From positions 124,001 through 188,000 of the forward strand of contig VZSF01011190.1 in NCBI GenBank assembly GCA_013398295.1: a stretch of DNA of 64,000 nt. The letters are read 5' to 3'. Both the position numbers and the translations under genes were made by a program. Positions 38,128 through 48,953 of the stretch are shown here, one piece after another. The first letter of the stretch is position 1. The number at the start of each line of letters is the position of its first letter. This DNA comes from Chionis minor (taxonomy: Eukaryota; Chordata; Aves; Charadriiformes; Chionididae). The notes beneath the pieces were generated by a model. It did not search any database. It saw nothing but the letters and a program-made list of their open reading frames with translations, and was not told the origin of the DNA.

Positions 38128-39639
38128 ATAATGGATCATGCTTCATGTTTAATAGAAACAAGAGGAAAAGCAAAACAGCACTGACACTAAGATCTAACTG
38201 AGAAAGCAAGAGCGGAGCATGTGGAAGCCAGCAGTATCACTGGGGCAATATTCTTAGCAGAATATACATGACACAAGGTGATGCAAAAAGGTTTTGAATG
38301 TTTTCTCTTAACATTGATACCAGAGTATTTAATTAAGCGACAATGAATAAAAAAATCTGTAACTATCTAGATTGTCATTTCATGAATCAGAAATCAACAG
38401 AGGGAATGGCTGCTGATTGTCAGGCAGTTTCATCCCACATTAACATACCTGGCTATACATAACAGAAGAATATTAACAAAGGAAACCTCAGAACTGAAAA
38501 GTTAGATGAAACACGCAAATACCTCATGCAACGAACAGCAATCACTTTTTCTTGATACAAGTACAATGACTTTAGCTTGATTCTTTCCTTAAGCTGATGG
38601 AAGACGACAAATTAGCTCATGTTCCTGTACCTGAATTGACAGCACTGCGCCTTCAATTTGCCCTGGGGGAAGGGAAGTATTGCAAAATTCCCTTCCCTCC
38701 ACTCCCACACTGTTTCCACTGGGAAGGAGTTAAGGTTGATCTAAGTCCAGGGTCCAGCATGCCCTCCAAATGGTCTGGTACTGGTTTTACAGATATTCTC
38801 CACATCTGGTCAATCATTTGCTTAAGTTGGCACTTGCCACCAAAAGATGACAAAGAACCCTGATGGACCATCCTGTTTTCTGAGCTATTTTTATGGCTCA
38901 CTGGTCACCCAATTTGGAAAATCTTCTATGGAAGGGTAGAGAAAGGTATGTTCTTTGTCTGACTCACACTCCTTCTGTAGCAGGAGAGAAACAGTTTTGC
39001 AGAGATATACTAAGTGTACCAAACTACAGCTCCTGGTTGTTCCTCCAGAATCTCTCAGTTCTTGCTACAGTTTTTCTCTTGCCTTTTTGTTCATACTCAT
39101 CACACCAACACCTCACTGTGTTGCATGGTCTCTTTATTATCCTTCCTTTGGCCCTGGCCAAACTGCTGTTTCTTAGAGAGTTCATGGGAGATCCTGGTGA
39201 ATTAGTTGGAAATAGGTCCTTGTCCTGCTGCATCACTGGACAGAGCTTCTGGGACACCTTCTGGGAGTGGTTGACATTGTTAGGAGTACTCTGCTTGCTG
39301 TCCCAGCTTCTATGTTTGTGACCCTTAGATCCTCTGCTTGCCTCTCCTTTTACATTCATTATTCATTCTTAGAATAATTTGGTATTTTCCCTGCTCTCTT
39401 TTTTTCTAAGCCCTCCCTCCTGAAGAAAAGCTTAGATTTTATTAGGGACAGGCTAATGTTTATCTTTGAAAGGAAACACCAACAGAAACACAGTTCATAA
39501 GCAAATGCTTTGGTAAGACTAAGAACAGAGCAAACATATATGATACCTTCCCACTAATACTCTCCTCATTGGCAACCACTTTCAGCTCAGGGGATTTTCC
39601 TAACTTGTTTTTATTTATATATTTAGAAACACCCAGTTG
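38128..39639. other. Non-coding stretch
   Basis: Nothing recognisable. A 142-codon plus-strand opening at 38,893-39,321 encodes a Leu- and Phe-rich text with no domain. The antisense strand is also open there, which is typical of composition rather than a gene. Confidence 0.45.
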
Positions 39640-40520
39640 GTCTCTCTGTCTTTCAAACATTTGTCAAGTCTTCCTTTGGATGTATACAGACAAGTTCTTG
39701 TATCCACAACATCCCCAGCAAGGAGTTCCACAGATCTGCTTCTACTTCTTGTGTGAACAGTGAGGCCCTATTTCTTGCCCTGAACGTGGCTCCCATAAGT
39801 TGCATTTTTGAATCCTATTTCTAGCATGTAAAGAGGCAGTGAACAGTCAAAACTTTTTCCCTGTGGTGATCTGGTAAACCTTAAACATAGTTTCCCTGGA
39901 AGCTGTCATTTCTTCATATTGAAGTTTCGACTGAGTCAAGTTTTGCTTTTATGGGAGTTTTCCATACCATTGATTATATTTGTTGCTCTCCTCTTACCCT
40001 TTCCAGTTCTCATAAGTCCATTTTTTTGACATAAATGTTTGATTTGTGTTATCTTAACTATCATAAAGCCCTGAACTGATTTTTTCATGGAACTGTCAAT
40101 CATAACAGGAAAATCTAGCTGCTCCTGAAAAGCAATGGTCAGTTTAGAGCCCTTGTATGAAGCTAGAATTGTTTTCTTCCCCACACAAATCACATTATAC
40201 GTATGCATGTTGAGTTTCATCTGGTATTTTATGGCCTAGTTCCCTTGGATTGCAGTCTTTCTGCAGCTCATCAGGCTGTGCTCGTTCTTAATATGTTAAA
40301 TAACTGTGCATCATCAGCAACCTTTGTCACTGCTGTTAACCCCCTTTTCCAAAACATGTATGAACAAGTGAACTGAACAGCACAGATTCCAGTCCAGACC
40401 TCTCCACTGGTAACTTCCCTCTGTCCCAAGAGCTGGCCATTTATTGCTCCCTTCTGTCTCCTGTGTTTTAGTAACCCATTTATTTACCCGTTCCATGAGC
40501 TTTCCATTTATGCAAATGGC
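39640..40520 (-). mobile_element. Ancient, highly diverged CR1-family LINE relic
   Basis: The plus strand shows in order CACAACATCCCCAGCAAGGAGTTCCACAG, CTTCTTGTGTGAACAGTG, GCTCTCCTCTTACCCTTTCCA, a segment with ACATTATACGTATGCATGTTG and TTTCATCTGGTATTTTATGGCC, then CATCATCAGCAACCTTTGTC, CCCCCTTTTCCAAAACATGTATGAAC and GAACAGCACAG. This is the block order of reverse-complemented old CR1 copies known from turtles, crocodiles and birds, from the 3' region back into the segment after the RT catalytic core. It is much more decayed than the other CR1 copies here and is interrupted by many small indels. It ends about 60 bp before a younger CR1 in the opposite orientation. Edges are approximate. Confidence 0.7.
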
Positions 40521-40578
40521 TACCAAGTAGAGAGAAGGACTAGTGGGGTTAAGTAAAAAAATGTGCTGCTCTTGAGGA

Positions 40579-41215
40579 AGAGCCAGCAACGTGCGCTTGC
40601 AGCCCAGAAGGCCAACTGTATGCTGGGCTGCATCAAAAGAAGTGTGGCCAGCAGGTCAAGGGAGGTGATTCTGCCCCTCAGGTGATTACGTCCTGCAGCT
40701 GTACCGCATCCAGCTCTGGAGCCCTCAGCACAGGAAAGACATGGACCTGTTGGAGCAGGTCCAGAGAAGGGCTACAAAAGTGGTCAGAGGGCTGGAGCAC
40801 CTCTCCTGTGAGGACAGGTTGAGAGAGTTGAGGTTATTCATCCTGGAGAAGAGAAGGCTCTGGGAAGACCTTGTTGTGGCCTTTCAGTACTTAAAGGGGG
40901 CTTATAGGAAAGATGGGAGCAAACTTTTTAGCAGGGCCTGTAGTGACAGGACAAGGGATAATGGTTTTAAGCTGAAAGAAGGTATATTCAGACTAGATGT
41001 ATAGAATTTGTTTTTTATCATGAGGGTGGTGAAACACTGCAACAGGTTACCCAGAGAGGCTGTGGATGCCGCATCCCTGGAAAGATTCACAGTCAGGTTG
41101 GATGGGGCTCTGAGCAACGTAATCAAATTGAAGATGTCCCTGCATATTGCAGGGGGCTTGGACTAAGTGATCTTTAAAGGTTCCTTTCACCCCAAACTAT
41201 TCTATGATTCTATGG
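40579..41215 (+). mobile_element. CR1 LINE, 5'-truncated 3' fragment
   Basis: It opens with AGCCAGCAACGTGCGCTTGCAGCCCAGAAGGCC and carries a partly open frame with MDLLEQVQRRATKVVRGLEH, CEDRLRELRLFILEKRRL and [16 protein letters not shown], the C-terminal part of CR1 ORF2. It ends at CCCCAAACTATTCTATGATTCTATGG. The open frame stops at a TAG (about 41,002) where other copies read through, so it is inactive. It is clearly younger than the relic just upstream. Confidence 0.95.
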
Positions 41216-41561
41216 TAGGGAAGAAGGGCCAAGAAAGAAGAAAGCTGTTTAGAATGGCTTTGAAAATTACTGTTTGTTTTCTTCGACTTGACTACTTGAA
41301 CACATAAAACAAAAAATACTTTCCCTTGCCTAAACTGCTTGTATCCAATCCAGTTCAATTGGGAATAAAATGTTACTGTTTTGAGGAGAGAAATTGACTA
41401 CAACAGAGGACACATTCTTTTCTTTGAAGACTGTCTTCATCAACCCTTACTTGATAAAAACAAAAAGGAAAACAAACAAGTAGACCAGAAAAATCTCTCT
41501 ATATTAAAGAAAAAAGTACTTCTTAAGAGGTTCGCCCAATATTAAAATCTCTTCTCCCAAG

Positions 41562-41769
41562 AGACATGAAGAAACATTCATTTCCAAGACTGACACTGAC
41601 TCAGAGTGAGCAGCTAATACACAATAAAATGGGAAAAGACACACTTGTCAGCTTCTGGGAAGCTGACATCAAGGACAGTGTTTCTAAATCATCGCCCATA
41701 GAGCCTGAAAATCAAGCAGCAATTAAATTTGTTAAAGACATTGTAGAAAAACTAGCAGACCAAAAGTAG
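41562..41769 (+). CDS. Candidate last coding exon of the unrecognised small gene
   Basis: The acceptor aaaatctcttctcccaag ends at 41,561. The exon is entered in phase 2, which is what the 39-nt exon at 7,447 supplies. The join makes an Arg codon followed by Asp-Met-Lys-Lys. The frame stays open to TAG at 41,767-41,769 and reads well as coding, with mixed charged and polar residues, a Trp, few cysteines and GAN-type codons throughout. The deduced three-exon product is 101 residues. The last 17 residues, beginning AAIKFVKDIVEKL, form an amphipathic helix with hydrophobics at positions 1, 4, 5, 8, 9 and 12 of a 12-residue frame, the pattern of PKA-RII anchoring helices. AATAAA follows 17 bases after the stop. 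I do not recognise the family. A single-exon retrocopy remnant is an alternative. Confidence 0.42.
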
Positions 41770-41785
41770 AACATTGCACTATTGA

Positions 41786-41791
41786 AATAAA
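41786..41791 (+). terminator. Candidate poly(A) signal
   Basis: AATAAA lies 17 bases after the TAG of the candidate last exon and is followed by TGGATTTTTTTTTTCTCTAGG and then TTGTGG. That is a T-rich/GT-rich downstream element in the usual place. The implied 3' UTR is unusually short (about 40 nt). AATAAA is common in AT-rich DNA, so this is support rather than proof. Confidence 0.35.
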
Positions 41792-43310
41792 TGGATTTTT
41801 TTTTTCTCTAGGATTGTGGAAAAGCTCTCCTTGACTTCTAGTCACTGCTACAGGAACGAACTTGAATGAGCTTGAGACAGTCCAAATATAACAACTCTGA
41901 GTATAGCAAATTCAATTCAAATCTCTTCAGAAGAGTGCAACAAAATAAATTAAAATAAAATCTAAAAAGTGTACAAAAATAATAGGTGAAAAGACAGGTG
42001 TCTGCAATACTTGTGGGATGGTGAGTTTGACATTTTCACAGAGGTAAAATGGTCCCCTCTGACTGACAGGCTGTGTCTATGCAGTCAAGCTTATAGCGAT
42101 TATATGTCCAGATTTGCATGAGTACTTAAGTATAATCATCCTTCCTTTCTTTTCTGAATGAGATGTAGCGGATAGTTCTGGCTGCAGGTTTTCTCAGATC
42201 CTCTGGCTGTTCTCTCAAGGCTGCTGGAGTTGTGGCTATTTAGGACCTCCACCTGTTCTTCACTTCTCACTGGGATAAGACGCTGTGACATCTGTTACAG
42301 AGAACTGCAAATCACACTGCAAGTCAAAGACTAAACAACAAAGCTCAGGAAAATAAATCCATACTCTCGTGACTCATTATAAATCTGTAGTCTAGTGGCT
42401 CTCCCACCCAAGCCTGGTGTACTCAGACTGACCAAATATCAGTCCACTCTGTTAGCAACTGATACACACCAGCTACTTCAAGTAAGCATTTCTGAATCAT
42501 TGCTATCACATGCGGTCAATGTGGAGGTGAGAATAAAGTAAGTATTTATTGCTCAAAATCTCCATAGCCCGAAGTTAAAGAAATTCAAGTCACAGGAATT
42601 CAATAAAAACTGCATACAGAGACTTGCACTCATGTATATATTCATAAAGAATAACAACTTCCCAAGCTTGATGTCTACATTAATAATGTCTTTGTATGCT
42701 GTCTAAACTTGCAACATGCCAGAAGTTTTGTAGAATGCATATACAATCGATGATTTATATATTTAATATGAGTGTATTACTACTGCCAAAGGGTTGTGAG
42801 CTTCCAGGCAGCAGTAATACAAAGTAGTTTTTGTGTCTGCCTTAAGGAGGAGCCAAGAGCATCTCAAAAAATTCACCTACCATCAGGATAAGCAAGAGTA
42901 AAAGAGTTTCCGTAAGTTTCCACAGTGGCTCTGGATAAATAATCAGGAGCATTTATACTTGAATCCCAAAACCTGACTCCTAAAAGTATCATCAAAAATG
43001 ACAGCAGCAAAGAAAACAAGATTTAGAAGGTAGTGGGGATTCCTAGGAAGGCATGGCCCCATCCTGGTCAAGATCCCAGGTAAGGTTTACGTTTCAAATC
43101 AAGGGTAACCCTAATGGTACACAGATGTTGCTGTCAACACTGAAGGCATACCTACATGGGACAAGAGGCCAAAATCTTAGGATCCTAGGTAAGAGATGAT
43201 GAGTAACTAGTATTTAGTTATAAATTATGTCATTTTCTGCATCTGAGACCTTTATTTCCAGTCTAAAGTCTGACCTTAGGTCTAACTAACAGCTTATCAT
43301 TGGTTTACTA

Positions 43311-43366
43311 TTGAGCTTGTCTAGTGGTGAAAGTAAGATTGAGCTTGTCTAGTGGTGAAAGTAAGA
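43311..43366. repeat. 28-bp perfect tandem duplication
   Basis: A 28-base unit beginning TTGAGCTTGTCTAGTGG occurs twice in a row with no mismatch (43,311-43,338 and 43,339-43,366). The perfect identity points to a recent event or polymorphism. Confidence 0.95.
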
Positions 43367-46300
43367 TGAAAGAAAAAAATGCACCGTCTCCCCAGAGGCA
43401 GTAGACCCAAAGAAGTGTGCGTACACAGCCTCACTAGCCCATATCCAGAGAATATCTTAGGAGAGAGGTGGAACTGAGGGGGCTTTCTGCCAGACTGCAC
43501 TGCCAAGCGCCGAGCCTTGGGAAAGAAGAAACCGGTGATCATTACACAAGGCAGAGATGCTGATGGATAATTCATGACTCACAGGTATCTCTAATCGCAG
43601 ACGAGCACAAAACCTGAAAGTTACCTCAAATCAAGACAATTGGAAATCCCTCTGGTATCATTGATTGCAGAGCTCGCAAGGCAGTCATCAGAAGTCTCTT
43701 AGAGGTGCTTCTGGAAAGCAATACTGAGAAAAACTGAAACAAACTGGTGCTGAGCCAAGAAAAATAATTTATTTACATTATAGAAACATAATCCAAAGCA
43801 TACTGTGAACGAAATTCTCTCTGTCTAGAAGGTAAGTAAATATTAAGTTATGTAGTAGAACAGCGTTATTATAGACTAAATAGTAAAGCTGATGTTTGAA
43901 AAGTTTGAATTGAAAGAAGCAACAACCCCCTCCCATTTGTTTGCTTGTAAAATCAGAGATAGCTTGGACAGAATCTGATGGCATCAAAGAACTGCTTAGC
44001 AGTAGGAAATATTCTCTTATCTAGCTGTAAAGGGGCACATTTTACAGCAGAATTTGAATATTCTAGGCACGCACATGTTAATGAACAGATATGCAGACTC
44101 AGAAACTGCAGATATGTTTTTGCAATTTAATCTTCCTGACTTGGAATGGTTCAAAGACAGAAAAAGTTTCCTTTCATAACCATTACCTTGTAATTGCATG
44201 GAATAAACAGGTGCAATATTGACATGACAAACTAGAAAGCAGGTGTTTTAATTAAAGCAACCATAGGAAGAATCATTTGCAACATCTCAACAACCACAAT
44301 TAACTGATCTCTGTGTCTCAGTGTTAATGGAGCTCATTTAGGAGGAATCAGAACATTTAGAAAATTCTGCCAGTCAATTGTTTCCTATCTCCTAGGGTTA
44401 CTGCAGAGTGTTTATTCTGCCTCCAACATAGCTTCAGTCAGCATTAGAAAGTCCCCTACATTGTAGCTATAGAGTTAATTGCCTTCATTCACCTTCAGTG
44501 GTTGTTTATTATGCAAAGATCTGACCATTAAGAAGACCTCACTGTGGCAGTTAGGTAGTGGATAACCTTTGTGGAGGCTCCTTACGCACAGATGAAATTC
44601 ACCCTCAAGATGTGGGTCCATGGAGGCATTCTACCCTCATGCCAGGGATGCAGTCAACAAACTGGTGTGTTCTTCACAGCCTGCAGGTCTGGAAGGTGCT
44701 TCAATGACAGTCCTGTGTTGGGCTGTCAGGCCTCTCTCCAGAGGCTGGGCAAAAGGAGGAGGGGATGGTTGAGTTCTAAGGACCTCACAGAAGGACTGCA
44801 GCTGCTCCTTACCACTCCAAGCATGGCTTATAGTGGTGTGGGGAGATAGACTTCTATCTGCCAGGCAAGCAAGCAAGGTATTCTAGAAAGACCCCCTCAT
44901 CCAAAAAGAAAAATTACCATTATTCTAATGCTTTGTTTCAAAGAGTGAGAGTTTCCCCAGCTATATTTTTGCTCTAGTATTCAGTTTCTGTTGGTCCCAA
45001 TCTAAGCTGTAGTAAACAGGCTTCTGTGCCACAAACCCATCATCACAAATACAATTCCAAATCCCAGTATGGACAAGGTCTGAATTACCACAAAGACTGA
45101 AATAATAACACATTCTGAACATTGCACTTCTATTAAATAATTAATTCTGACGATACCTTGTGAAAGAGAAATGATCATGGAAAGAGACCCTCTAAGATTT
45201 AAAAGCTATCCACGATAAGGATCGAGACTATGAGTTCAGATTACTGAATGGGGACACTTTTCCTAGAGATGCTGTGGTGGTTCAGCAATGAGCTCTCCCA
45301 CTAGCCCATCTCTTAGGGACTCCATCCCTGATGCAGGGAAAGGTCAGCTCTTGGTGAAGCAGCAGATGAACTCCAGTTGTTTACAATATGATGTGTTAAA
45401 ATTTCAATTAATGTCTCAGGGTAGCAGTGGTGGCAATCCAGCAACTGCTACATGAGCGGGAGATTCATCAAGGGAGTGAGGTTGGACAGGTAGCTGGGAC
45501 AGCACCACCACAGCTGCCCCAAAGGCAGTCACCGTTGTGGCAAAGCAAACTCTCTAAGCCAGGTTTTCTTAGCTGGCATTATCACTCATTGAGTGGGAAC
45601 AAATACCAGCGAAAGTTATCGTCTGCCATCTTAGCGGTCCTTGTGGGTTGAGGGGTGTCGTTGCTTGCGAGGTTATTCTCGTTAGCTAACCATCGGGGTT
45701 TCAGCCTTCCCTGCACTTGCAGTAGGAGGTCAACTGGGAACAGGAACCTCATCATGGCCACGCCAAGCTCTGCAGTCTTTTGTGAATTAAAGCTTCTAGC
45801 AATCATGTAGCATGCTGCAGCCATTTAGGATCTGATTTTTCTGACATGGTTGTCACCTGCATTTCTCATGGGTTTCAGTTACCCCTGAGGGTGATTAAAT
45901 ATTCTTCCTACAAGAAAGTAGTGTTTCAACTAAGTTAAAATGTTTGGAGATGGAACCTTTTTCTCTTTTTAAAAAACACCATTTCTGATGGAAAAGCAGT
46001 AACATTCAGCCCTAAGCCTTTTTATTCAGGCTATTTGATTTCTTCAATAAAAACTCAAAGGTCTCTGTGGGGTAAGTTCTCTGCATTTTATAACGAGATT
46101 TGATTATCTGATGCCTGCCTTCTCTGGAAATGCAGTATATTCTTTAAACCCTTTTGTCCCATAAGTATTTCTGTTGCACTTTAAATTATCTTCCTTTTGA
46201 CTGCTTTTTACTATAGGAGTTCTCAGCGCTGTGATGCTCACCTCGTTGTTCTCATTCAGTGCTGATATAGTGTCAGAAAGTTCCATGACAAGAACCTTTT

Positions 46301-47444
46301 ATGTACCTCAAACATTTTTTACCCTCTGAATCCCACTTTTCTGCTTTCTTTTAGTCAGTGCCACCTCGTTGTCCCTTTCAGCCATACACATCTGCAAGGC
46401 TCTCCCTCCTATTAGAACAGTGCTTCTTGGATGACTTCGTCCTCTCAAATCAAATGTTGCAATTTCCCTCATGTTTTTCCTTCATGGATATTGATTAACA
46501 ATCACCAGCATGTGAAGTGACATATAAACCAGAAACTACCTCACTCTCAGTTTAAGGCTCTAATCTTCTAGCCATGTCTGTATTTATTATTTGGTAATGA
46601 GTTTGTGTCTTGAATTAAATGGGACCAGTCATGCATATAAAATTGCTCACCTGTATAAGAGTTTGCAAGATTCGGGCTTAAATAAAGGACATAAATATTC
46701 AGATTATTTGCGGAACCACAAGATGACCATCTGCTTAAGCTGACTGTTCTCCTTCCATATTTTTTCCTTCCCCATCTTCCACCATCTCATTACACTTACT
46801 CTGAAGTTTGGGCTTTCTACCCGTGCAGGTTGGCTTACGAGTTCTGTGGGACTTCTCGTATAAGTTATTCCAGTGCATCTGCAGGACAGGTGGATACGCT
46901 TCCCTCATCTTTGAGGCATGTTTCTTTTTTTGTCCTCTAATATGCTTTAGAAGTTTCTGAACACCGCAAAAATACTGATGAAGAGACAAGACCAGGACAC
47001 AGACCATGCAAGATCCACGTATTTCCAAACCAAATATGAATAAACTCTGTATGCTCTAGAGAAAAACACATTAAGGATATGCATAAACAATACCTTTTGA
47101 ATGCATCTGTTTTTTTATTCTTTCTGTCTCACTGAGATTTTCCACCCTACAATGCTGCCCAGGAAGATAAAATAAGATCTTATTTATTCCACATTAATAC
47201 TGAAGAAATTTAATACGAAATGGCAGATCTGTGGGATACACTAGTGAGCACTTATATGATAAAGCTGTACCTTATGAAGCCAACTTGCTTAGCCTTTAGG
47301 TACTTTCTTTGCTTCATCTGCATATCTGACACTATTAGAAAATATTTCTTTGTTTAAGAATTGTGCATCAAATCACAACGTCCAGCTGGGAAACACCAGG
47401 CAGTGTATATTGCTAATACCATCCGGTGGATGATCAACCACATG

Positions 47445-47873
47445 CAGAAGAACTTTCCTATGAGGACAGGCTGAGAGAGTTGGGGTTGTTCAGCCTGGAG
47501 AAGAGAAGGCTCCAGGGAGATCTTACTGTGGCCTTTCAATACTTCAAGGGGGCTCATAAGAAAGATGGGGACAAACTTTTTAGTAGGGCCTGTAGCAATA
47601 TGACAAAGGGTAATGGTTTTAAACTGAAAGAGAGTAGATTCAGACTAGATGCATGGAAGACTTCTTTTTGATGAGCGTCGTGAAACACTGGCACAGGTTG
47701 CCCAGAGAGGTGGTAGATGTCCCATCCCTGGAAACTTTCAAGGTCAGGTTGGATGGGCCTCTGAGCAACCTGGTCTAGTTGAAGATGTCCCTGTTCATTG
47801 CAGGGAGCTTGGATTAGATGACTTTTAAGGTGGTCCACTCCAACCCAAACCATTTTATGCCTCTATTCTATGA
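47445..47873 (+). mobile_element. CR1 LINE, 5'-truncated 3' fragment
   Basis: It starts at the [24 protein letters not shown] stretch, continues through LTVAFQYFKGAHKKDGDKL and FKLKESRFRLDAW, and ends with CAACCCAAACCATTTTATGCCTCTATTCTATGA. The frame closes just after the Arg-Leu-Asp-Ala-Trp region, where other CR1 copies continue, so the copy is dead. It is truncated just upstream of the Leu-Arg-Glu-Leu block. Confidence 0.95.
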
Positions 47874-48870
47874 AAATGAGAGAGGGAAACAGAGGGTGTT
47901 GTGTTCATGAGCCTGTGTGTGTGTGTACATTCATCTGTCACTGTACCTCTGACTAGACTTCAGTGCATCAAATAAATAATATGACTCAAAAAGTAAACCA
48001 TTAAATAAAATATCAAGTGCACCATTTTTTTCCAGTGCATGAATAATGTAGACCAGGCATTCTCTCACTAAAAGAGGAAGGTCTGAAAGAAGGTTTTCTT
48101 ATCTTTAAGAGGGCAAAGGATGACAATCTGGTTTTTTAAAGCACTCTTGACACAGCTGTCCTTGTCACAGTGTTTCTTTTATCCAAACTTCCCTGCATGT
48201 AAAGTAAAACATCTGCTTATAGATGTTTCATCACTGATGACACCTATAACTATTGGCAATCACTCTTTTTCCAGTTCATAACTGTTTGGTATTTATTTTA
48301 AAGGTGGCAACCTTAGCAAAGACAAAAATGACTGATCTTTTGAGCAGGCTCCAAATGTCACATTGTGAAAGATACTGTTTTATCATCAACATATGGCATC
48401 TGTCTGGGCTCCTTAAAGAAGTCTCTAGCTGGAAAAGAAACATTCTCTAAGCAGGATCTTTGTGTCTCCAGCTTTTAGGCAGCCTTGACTGAAACACCAT
48501 TCTGAACATTATTTACCTTCAACTTAATTTGATCCTCAGGAATTTACACATAGTTTAAAGTTTCAGAATAAATTCCTCAACTAACTCCTCATTAAATTTA
48601 CTTGAAGGGTTCTTTTATGATTAAAACAAGCTGGTTCCCAGAAGACTGTATCTGCATAAATGTACACATTAGTCTTTAAGACTACCCACATCCTGGTACT
48701 GTGGTTGCCTGTGCTTTTTAATGAAGAGTGAACTCCACAGTATATTTGCTGTGCCAGGAATCAAGATATTTTCAGTATGCTGCCAGATAAGGAATTTATT
48801 TAAGCCTTTATTAGGGCCTTCTTAATTTGTATTCAACATTTTGTTAAGAAACATTTTTTTTTTCCTCAAG
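47874..48870. other. Non-coding stretch
   Basis: AT-rich with a short TG run near 47,914-47,924. Nothing else is recognisable. The final 20 bases form a T-rich pyrimidine tract ending in CTCAAG, the acceptor of the next candidate exon. Confidence 0.45.
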
Positions 48871-48953
48871 AAATTACAGTTATAGTTGATAATGAAACAG
48901 GGGCAGAAGAGCAGCCAAACTGCGCAGTGATGGATGCTATGGCAACCAAGCAG
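48871..48953 (+). CDS. Candidate 83-nt internal coding exon
   Basis: The acceptor is a strong pyrimidine tract (attttttttttcctcaag, ending 48,870). The donor is AAGCAG followed by gtatga at 48,954. Entered in phase 1 it reads ITVIVDNETGAEEQPNCA and then VMDAMATKQ without a stop, leaving in phase 0. The residue mix is acidic and well balanced, looking more like protein than chance text. The other two frames contain stops (TAG in the GTTATAG string, TGA in GTGATGG). Joining to the phase-1 donor at 31,633 gives a Glu codon at the junction. A possible next exon at 51,339-51,388 starts in phase 0 but has a weak acceptor. I do not recognise the gene. Confidence 0.4.

Larger units (their letters stand above)
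41770..47444. other. AT-rich non-coding stretch
   Basis: I recognise no gene. There is a 28-bp perfect tandem duplication at 43,311. Two donor-like strings in similar surroundings (GATCCCAGgtaagg near 43,078 and GATCCTAGgtaaga near 43,183) have no good acceptors. Openings at 44,571-44,876 and 45,427-45,824 occur on both strands and look like chance. Confidence 0.45.

Noticed and set aside
38893..39321. 142-codon plus-strand hydrophobic open frame
   Set aside because: Both strands open, no domain, no initiation or splice context.
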